A stretch of DNA of 18,909 nucleotides from JAPXSY01 sp034003585 (lineage in GTDB: Bacteria > Verrucomicrobiota > Kiritimatiellia > RFP12 > UBA1067). The notes below the pieces were generated by a model. It had not been told where the DNA came from. It saw nothing but the letters and a program-made list of their open reading frames with translations, and did no database searches. The translations under genes and the position numbers were made by a program. How positions within the stretch are numbered: the stretch's first letter is position 1; each line of letters opens with the position of its first letter. The stretch covers positions 1-18,909 of the forward strand of contig JAVEYH010000066.1 of assembly GCA_034003585.1 (NCBI GenBank), read 5' to 3'. This document shows positions 13,824 to 18,909 of this stretch, piece after piece.

Positions 13824-15734
13824 ATGAGCACGATTCGCTGGATCAGTCTCGGCCTTGCGGCGGCGGGTACCTTGTTTGCCCAGGAGTCGGCGCGCACACG
13901 GGGTTTCGAGCGGTTCGTCACGCGCGACGGCAACCGGCTGATGGACGGCGATGCGGTGTTCCGTTTTCTGGGCGCGAACATGCCGGGGCTGGTGGTGCCG
14001 TACGACTTCACGCTGCGTTTGCCCGAGCGCATGACGCTGCCCACGCCGTGGGAAATCGAGGACGCCATGAAGACGCTCGCGCGCATGGGTATGAGCGTGG
14101 TCCGCACCTGGAATCTGCCCATGCGCGGGCCGGACGAGGCCGCGCAGCCGTACCACTACGTGCTGGCGCCGGGGGTGTTCAACGAGGCGGCGTTCCAAAC
14201 CCTCGACCACACGTTGGCGCTGGCGAACCGGCACGGGGTGCGCGTGATGCTCTGCCTCACCGCGCAAGCCGGCGACTATCTCGGCGGCATCCGCACGTAC
14301 GCGGCGCACCGCGGCAAACCGGCGGCGCGGTTCTGGACCGACCCGCAACTGCGCGAAGACTACAAGGCCACGGTGCGCTACGTGCTCAACCGCGTCAACA
14401 CCGTGACGGGTGTGCCCTACCGCGAAGACAAGGCGATCCTCGCCTGGCAGTTCGGTAACGAGATGTACGGCGCGCAGCCCCAGTGGCTCTCCGAGATGGC
14501 GGCCTACATCAAGCGCCTCGATCCCCACCATCTGGTGGCGGAGACCCGTCATCATCCGGCTTTCGCCGAGCAGTTGATCGACCCGAACATCGATTTGCTG
14601 ACGCGCCACTACTACACCGACTACAAAGACTCCGGGACCAACTGGCCGGCGGCGGTCAAGCGCGAAGTCGCGCAGATCGGCGGGCAGCGTCCCTTCTTTG
14701 TGGGCGAGTTCGGGCCCTACATCGACGGCAAAGTGCTGACGCGGGAGAATGTGGAGTCCTCTCTGCGCGCGTTTCTTGACACATGCATCGGAACGGAGGG
14801 CGTGTCCGGCGCCCTGCTGTGGAGCCTGTACTTCCACCACCGCGACGGCGGCTATTTCTGGCACCAGATCTTCACGTATCCGAGCGTGTGGTCGTATCAC
14901 TACCCCGGCTTCCCCAGCGCGGCGGCGCAGGCGGAGACCGGTATCCTGCGCGAGATGCGCGAGGCGGCGTTCCGCATTCAGGGGAAGGCCGTCCCGCCGG
15001 TGCGCGCGCCGGACGCGCCGGAACTGCTGCCCTTCGGGGATGTGCCGCTCTTCTCGTGGCGCGGGTCGGCCGGAGCGTCAGGCTACGACATTGAGCGCTC
15101 CGCCGCCGTTGAGGGGCCGTGGGCCGTGCTGGCCACGAACGTCTCGGACGCGGAGGTCGCCTACCGTCCGCTCTTCAGCGACGAGACGGCCAAGGCCGGC
15201 GAGACGTGGTTCTACCGTGTGGCGGCGCGGAATGCGGGTGGCCGGTCCGCTCCCTCGAACGGGGTGGGGCCGGTCCGGGTGCGGGCGGTCTGTTTCGTGG
15301 ATGAGTTCGCCGATCTGTCGCGCGCGGCCGCGCATTCGGCGGGGCTGACGCTGGACAACACGTACAATGCGCGTTACGCCGAATATCTGTTCCGCACGTG
15401 CGGCGGCCCCGATGCGTGGATCGAGTATGCCGTTGCCGGACCGGCGCGGGAGGCGCGGGTGACGGCGTTTTTCGCGGCGGCTCAGGGCGGCCCGTCGGCA
15501 CCGCGTTTCCTGGCGGCGCGGGACGGGCAGGCGTTCGCCGAGGTCACGCGCGTGCGGGCCGTCGAACGCGCGCACATCGCGCCGCCGCACGCGGGCGACG
15601 CGAACCGCCAGACGCAGGCGGATTACACGGTCGCCCTGCCTGAGGGCACGCGCCGCTTCAAGGTGGTGTGGACGCGGCAGATGGCGCTCGACCGCGTGGA
15701 AATCGAACATGCGGGCGCGGCGCGCGCCCCCTGA
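13824..15734 (+). CDS. Secreted GH5-type glycosidase (mannanase-like) with FN3-like domain
   Basis: A 636-residue protein; the ATG at 13824 follows GAGG at 6 nt, better supported than the GTG at 13812. The signal peptide is about residues 1-20 (TLFA-Q). A (beta/alpha)8 catalytic domain spans about 25-385: RFLGANMPG, VVRTWNLPM, then YVLNRVNTVTGVPYREDKAI and LAWQFGNEMYG with Glu213 as the probable acid/base. TRHYY and PFFVGEFGPY follow, with Glu295 as the probable nucleophile. The 'NRVNT.TG..Y.....I.AW..NE' pattern is typical of GH5 mannanase-like enzymes (subfamily 7 type), but the substrate is inferred. Residues about 391-482 look like a fibronectin type III module (YDIERSAAVEGPW, TWFYRVAARNAGG). 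The last 150 residues form a beta-rich domain possibly binding carbohydrate. Confidence 0.88.
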   Translation: MSTIRWISLGLAAAGTLFAQESARTRGFERFVTRDGNRLMDGDAVFRFLGANMPGLVVPYDFTLRLPERMTLPTPWEIEDAMKTLARMGMSVVRTWNLPMRGPDEAAQPYHYVLAPGVFNEAAFQTLDHTLALANRHGVRVMLCLTAQAGDYLGGIRTYAAHRGKPAARFWTDPQLREDYKATVRYVLNRVNTVTGVPYREDKAILAWQFGNEMYGAQPQWLSEMAAYIKRLDPHHLVAETRHHPAFAEQLIDPNIDLLTRHYYTDYKDSGTNWPAAVKREVAQIGGQRPFFVGEFGPYIDGKVLTRENVESSLRAFLDTCIGTEGVSGALLWSLYFHHRDGGYFWHQIFTYPSVWSYHYPGFPSAAAQAETGILREMREAAFRIQGKAVPPVRAPDAPELLPFGDVPLFSWRGSAGASGYDIERSAAVEGPWAVLATNVSDAEVAYRPLFSDETAKAGETWFYRVAARNAGGRSAPSNGVGPVRVRAVCFVDEFADLSRAAAHSAGLTLDNTYNARYAEYLFRTCGGPDAWIEYAVAGPAREARVTAFFAAAQGGPSAPRFLAARDGQAFAEVTRVRAVERAHIAPPHAGDANRQTQADYTVALPEGTRRFKVVWTRQMALDRVEIEHAGAARAP

Positions 15735-15753
15735 GCGGACCCCGGTCCGGATG

Positions 15754-15806
15754 AGAAGAATCGGGTGCGATTCCGTTTTTCGGAATCGACAACGCCCTCT
15801 TCTTTC
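15754..15806 (+). terminator. Hairpin terminator after the GH5 gene
   Basis: CGATTCCG (15768-15775) and CGGAATCG (15781-15788) form a perfect stem with a TTTTT loop. It is extended by GGGTG/CGCCC (one G-U pair) and AGAAGA/TCTTCT (15754-15759 with 15798-15803), and then followed by TT and C. A long stem with only a short T-run, so moderate support. Confidence 0.5.
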
Positions 15807-15886
15807 GGCAAACTGTTTCGATTCCTGCTTAATATGGTAAAGGTCGGGAACGGCATGCGGATGGGTGAACGAGCGAGGGTGGTAGT

Positions 15887-18541
15887 ATGGAAGGTGTCAA
15901 AGACGCTCCGATTCTGACGGATCCGGTGAGTACGGCGGCATGTCCGAAATGCGGTGCGATGTTGGATGTCGAGGGGTTGCCGACGTTTACGGCGGTCCAG
16001 TGCCCGAACTGCGAGGTTGAATTCCAGGTGCCCGCACGCTTCGGTCCCTTCCTGCTCCTGCAACTGCTGGGCGCGGGCGGCATGGGCGGCGTGTACCGCG
16101 CCCGTGACGAGGGGCTCAACCGCGAGGTGGCCATCAAGGTGATGCTGAAGAGCCTGGGGGATGACCCGACGTTCGTGGAGACGTTTCAGCGTGAGGCGCA
16201 GGCCGCGGCCAAGCTGAACCATCCGCACATCGCGCAGATCTATTCGTTCGGTCAGGAAAAGGGGCAACCGTACATTGTGATGGAACTGGTTCCCGGCGGC
16301 AGCCTCGATAAGATGATGGCGGCGCAGGGGGCGATGGACCCCACGGCGGTCATGCAGATCGGCGAGCAGATCGCCGAGGGGTTGCGGGAGGCCGCGGACG
16401 CAGGTCTGGTGCACGGCGACGTGAAGCCGGAGAACATCCTGTTCGACAACGACAAGAACGCCAAACTGGTGGATTTCGGTCTGGCGGCCATGAATGCCGG
16501 ACCGGGCAATGATGTCTGGGGGACGCCGTACTACATCGCGCCGGAAAAGGTGCGGCGACAGAAAAGCGATTTCCGGTCTGACATTTACAGCCTCGGCGCG
16601 ACCCTGTATCACGCGATCACCGGGTTGCCGCCGTTCGACGGTGAGGATGCCACGGCCGTGGTCAAGGCACGTTTCGACGGGCCGCCCAAGCCGATGTCGG
16701 AGCTCCGCAAAAACGTGCCGGCCGAAGTCGAGGCGCTCATTCAGCGCATGCTGGAGATCGAACCCCAAATGCGGTATCCGACCTACGGGTCGCTCCTCGG
16801 TGACATGCGGCGCTACCTTTCCAAGGCGAAGCCGGTCAATCTCGCGGTCTCATCGAAAAAGATCATGATCAAGGGCAAGCAACCCAAGGCCACCACCGGG
16901 GTGGCGTCGGTGACCGGCAACGTGTCGGCCGACCTGCCTCCCGGCATGGTGCCGGTGGACGCGATTCCGGAGGAGGAGCCCGAAAGCGAGGAGGAGGCCA
17001 AGCGGCGCGGCCGCAGGATGATGCTGATGATCCTCGGCGGGGTGCTGCTGGGCGTGGCGGTGCTGGCCGGAAGCGCCTTCGGCGTCAAACAGGTTCTGGC
17101 GGCGAAACGGGAGAAGGCCGCGCGCGCGATGAGCGAAAGCCGCCAAGGCAAGGCGTTGGCTTCGATCGCGAAGTCCGTGACGCAGGCGAAAACGCTGGCA
17201 GAACGGTTGGACGGGTATCCGCAGGAGGCGATGGAGGCGGCCCAGGCGGCGGCCGAAGCGGTGGTCGCGGTGTTGGGCGAGACGGTGCGGGCGAGCATGA
17301 CGGTGCCCGAGCCGTCGTTCGCCTGGGACGCGCGGGAGGGCGCGGACGCGCAGCCGCCGCCCGCACCGGGCGAAGCGGCGGCGGCCGGCGCGGCCTCGAA
17401 CGCGGTGCCACAGAGCGGGGCGGCGGACGTCACCAACACCGTTGCCGCGGCAGGCGCCACCAACTCCACCGCGGCGGCGGCAGGCACCAACCTCGTGACG
17501 GAGGCGGGAACGAACGCGCCGTCACCGGCGGCGGCACCGCCGCAGCCCGCGCCGGAAGCCGCGGCGGCTGCGGAAAATGACCCGGCCGCGCCGCGGGAGG
17601 GCGACGCGCATCCGGTGGTGGCCATTGTGCGGGGCATGTTCGCGGAGGCGTACGCCGTGAAAGGCGGGGTGCTGCTCGCGGGACATTTGGTGAAGAAAAT
17701 CGAGGCCGAGGCGAAAGCGGCGGAGGGCATGACCGGCTTGGAGCAGACGGACGCACTGGTCAAACTCGCGAATGCGCTGGTCGAGAAGGTGAACGGGTTG
17801 CCGTACGTCAAAGAGGTGGCGGACGTACCGCGCAAAGTCTCGCAACTGAAGAAGACCCTGGAAAGCGTCAAGACCGACGCCGCCTCCCTGGCGGAGATGA
17901 AACGGCAGGAGGCGCTGGAACGGGAGAAACGGCGCAAGGAGGAGGAGGCCGCCGAGAAGAAGCGTCAGGAGAAAGAGGCCCATCGGAAGAAGGCGGAAGA
18001 GGAGAAGGCCAAAGTGGCGGACGCGGAACTCGCGAACCGCGAGACGCTCAAGGCCCTGCAGTTCCGCGAGGCCGTGAGTGCGGTCAAGGAGCTGCGCGGC
18101 GGGCTGGAGACCGATGAGGGGGGAATTGCGGCCAGTATCGCCATCGACCGGATCAACCGCATCCGGGACTTCCACGGTTACCTGATCGGAAAAGTCAAAG
18201 GTTTCAAATCCGCGCGCGGCTGGTCGATCGACGCGGCGGATGCGAAAACCCTCTCGGTGGGCGGCGTGAAAATCCCGTGGGTTGAGGTTTACAACAAACG
18301 GCCGGAGATCATCGCCGAACTGATCAACGGCCTGGTGCGGAACGAACAGGCGACCAAGACCCTCAAACTGAGCGAGAAAACCCGGTTGCTGACCAATGCC
18401 GCGCTGTGCCTGAATCTGTTTTACGGGGAGATCGCTTCGGCCCAGGAACTGGCCAAGCAGATCGCGCTGACGGCGGCCCAGCAGTTTGAGATGGAGGCCG
18501 ATACGATCAAACAGCTCCTCCCCGGGTTCTTCACGGAGTGA
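15887..18541 (+). CDS. Transmembrane Ser/Thr protein kinase with N-terminal zinc ribbon
   Basis: An 884-residue protein. Residues 19-42 carry CPKC-x16-CPNC, a zinc ribbon. The Hanks-type kinase domain (about 53-312) shows GAGGMGGVY (P-loop, 62-70), VAIK (Lys84), Glu103, HGDVKPEN (176-183, Asp178 catalytic), DFG (196-198) and GTPYYIAPE. The catalytic loop is HGD instead of HRD, so this is a non-RD kinase. An acidic patch (PEEEPESEEE, 361-370) and KRRGRR precede one membrane helix (about 378-400). The part beyond (to 884) has an Ala/Pro/Thr/Asn-rich linker (about 485-565), a charged coiled coil (about 670-722) and a conserved-looking C-terminal domain I cannot name. The ATG has GAGGG eight to nine nt upstream. 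A TAATAT -10 (15830-15835) lacks a good -35. The target is unknown. thrC begins one base after the stop. Confidence 0.92.
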   Translation: MEGVKDAPILTDPVSTAACPKCGAMLDVEGLPTFTAVQCPNCEVEFQVPARFGPFLLLQLLGAGGMGGVYRARDEGLNREVAIKVMLKSLGDDPTFVETFQREAQAAAKLNHPHIAQIYSFGQEKGQPYIVMELVPGGSLDKMMAAQGAMDPTAVMQIGEQIAEGLREAADAGLVHGDVKPENILFDNDKNAKLVDFGLAAMNAGPGNDVWGTPYYIAPEKVRRQKSDFRSDIYSLGATLYHAITGLPPFDGEDATAVVKARFDGPPKPMSELRKNVPAEVEALIQRMLEIEPQMRYPTYGSLLGDMRRYLSKAKPVNLAVSSKKIMIKGKQPKATTGVASVTGNVSADLPPGMVPVDAIPEEEPESEEEAKRRGRRMMLMILGGVLLGVAVLAGSAFGVKQVLAAKREKAARAMSESRQGKALASIAKSVTQAKTLAERLDGYPQEAMEAAQAAAEAVVAVLGETVRASMTVPEPSFAWDAREGADAQPPPAPGEAAAAGAASNAVPQSGAADVTNTVAAAGATNSTAAAAGTNLVTEAGTNAPSPAAAPPQPAPEAAAAAENDPAAPREGDAHPVVAIVRGMFAEAYAVKGGVLLAGHLVKKIEAEAKAAEGMTGLEQTDALVKLANALVEKVNGLPYVKEVADVPRKVSQLKKTLESVKTDAASLAEMKRQEALEREKRRKEEEAAEKKRQEKEAHRKKAEEEKAKVADAELANRETLKALQFREAVSAVKELRGGLETDEGGIAASIAIDRINRIRDFHGYLIGKVKGFKSARGWSIDAADAKTLSVGGVKIPWVEVYNKRPEIIAELINGLVRNEQATKTLKLSEKTRLLTNAALCLNLFYGEIASAQELAKQIALTAAQQFEMEADTIKQLLPGFFTE

Positions 18542-18542
18542 C

Positions 18543-18909
18543 ATGCGGTACATCAGCACCCGAGGCGGCGGCGAGCCGCTGACATTCAGACAGACTCTGT
18601 TGACCGGTTTGGCGCGTGACGGCGGGCTGTTTCTGCCCGAAACCTTCCCGGACGTGCGCGACCGGCTGGCCGCGTTGCGCACGCTGCCCTATCCCGAACT
18701 GGCCTTTCAGATCATCCGTCTTTTCGCGGACGACATTCCGGAGGACGCGCTGCGCCGCATCGTGGAACAAAGCTACGCGGGTTTCCGCCACCGGGAAGTC
18801 TGCCCCGTGGTGCCGGTGGGGCCGGTGCGCATGCTGGAACTGTTTCACGGACCGACCCTCGCGTTCAAGGATGTGGCGCTGCAGTTCCTCGGCAATCTCT
18901 TCGAGTACG
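18543..18909 (+). CDS. thrC: Threonine synthase, N-terminal part (continues past the window)
   Basis: The first 122 residues of a PLP enzyme that converts O-phospho-L-homoserine to threonine. MRYISTRGG at the N-terminus, the segment GLARDGGLFLPETFP and the PLP-lysine motif ELFHGPTLAFKDVALQ (Lys109 expected to bind PLP) are diagnostic of ThrC. GGAG lies in the end of the kinase gene, four bases before the ATG, and the kinase stop codon is one base away, so translation of the two genes is probably coupled. The pairing with a signalling kinase has no obvious metabolic reason. Confidence 0.93.
   Translation, partial: MRYISTRGGGEPLTFRQTLLTGLARDGGLFLPETFPDVRDRLAALRTLPYPELAFQIIRLFADDIPEDALRRIVEQSYAGFRHREVCPVVPVGPVRMLELFHGPTLAFKDVALQFLGNLFEY

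Noticed and set aside
12461..14122. 553-codon minus-strand open frame opposite the DUF1080 gene
   Set aside because: It covers a gene with two recognisable domains; its own composition is that of an antisense frame.
16813..17937. 374-codon Ser/Ala-rich minus-strand open frame inside the kinase gene
   Set aside because: It is the complement of the Ala-rich linker and coiled coil of the kinase and has no independent signal.

Overview
The window is GC-rich and probably comes from a bacterium of the PVC group. My best guess is Kiritimatiellota, Lentisphaerota or Verrucomicrobiota. This is inferred from protein content, not from a marker gene: a PATR-type (autotransporter-associated beta-strand repeat) pectate-lyase-like giant, secreted beta-helix and DUF1080 proteins, a SUMF1-domain secreted protein, and a zinc-ribbon Ser/Thr kinase with a membrane segment. 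No rRNA, tRNA, transposase, phage gene or CRISPR array was found.

Layout, left to right. (1) 1-4.9 kb, minus strand: a secreted SUMF1/FGE-domain protein truncated by the window edge, a 0.3 kb spacer holding two overlapping perfect palindromes, and a 1,126-residue secreted PATR/pectate-lyase-fold protein. (2) 4.9-5.5 kb: a gene-free spacer packed with inverted repeats and six-base-period repeats. (3) 5.5-8.1 kb, housekeeping: tpx (thiol peroxidase) followed 6 bp later by an Mpv17/PMP22-like membrane protein, convergent with purH, which here has only the AICAR transformylase half. (4) 8.1-9.1 kb: a very strong predicted promoter drives a roughly 160-nt structured RNA ending in a textbook intrinsic terminator, then a DUF1097-like six-helix membrane protein. 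(5) 9.2-15.8 kb, carbohydrate-related exported proteins: a minus-strand beta-helix protein with a CBM9-like tail, a divergent small Tyr/Gly/Pro-rich exported protein that looks leaderless, then a probable two-gene operon of a tandem DUF1080 protein and a GH5-type glycosidase with an FN3-like domain. (6) 15.9 kb to the end: a transmembrane Ser/Thr kinase and the start of thrC, one base apart.

How it fits together: most of the accessory proteins are exported and fit extracellular or periplasmic handling of plant or algal polysaccharides or sulfated glycans (beta-helix lyase/hydrolase folds, GH5, DUF1080, CBM9). The SUMF1-type protein may be a structural relative of sulfatase-maturation enzymes. 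The most unusual element is the RNA at about 8276-8437: three consecutive hairpins each present a run of four or five C in the loop, followed by an AU-rich hairpin and a terminator. This architecture suggests a trans-acting regulator that pairs with G-rich ribosome-binding sites. It matches no family I can name with certainty.
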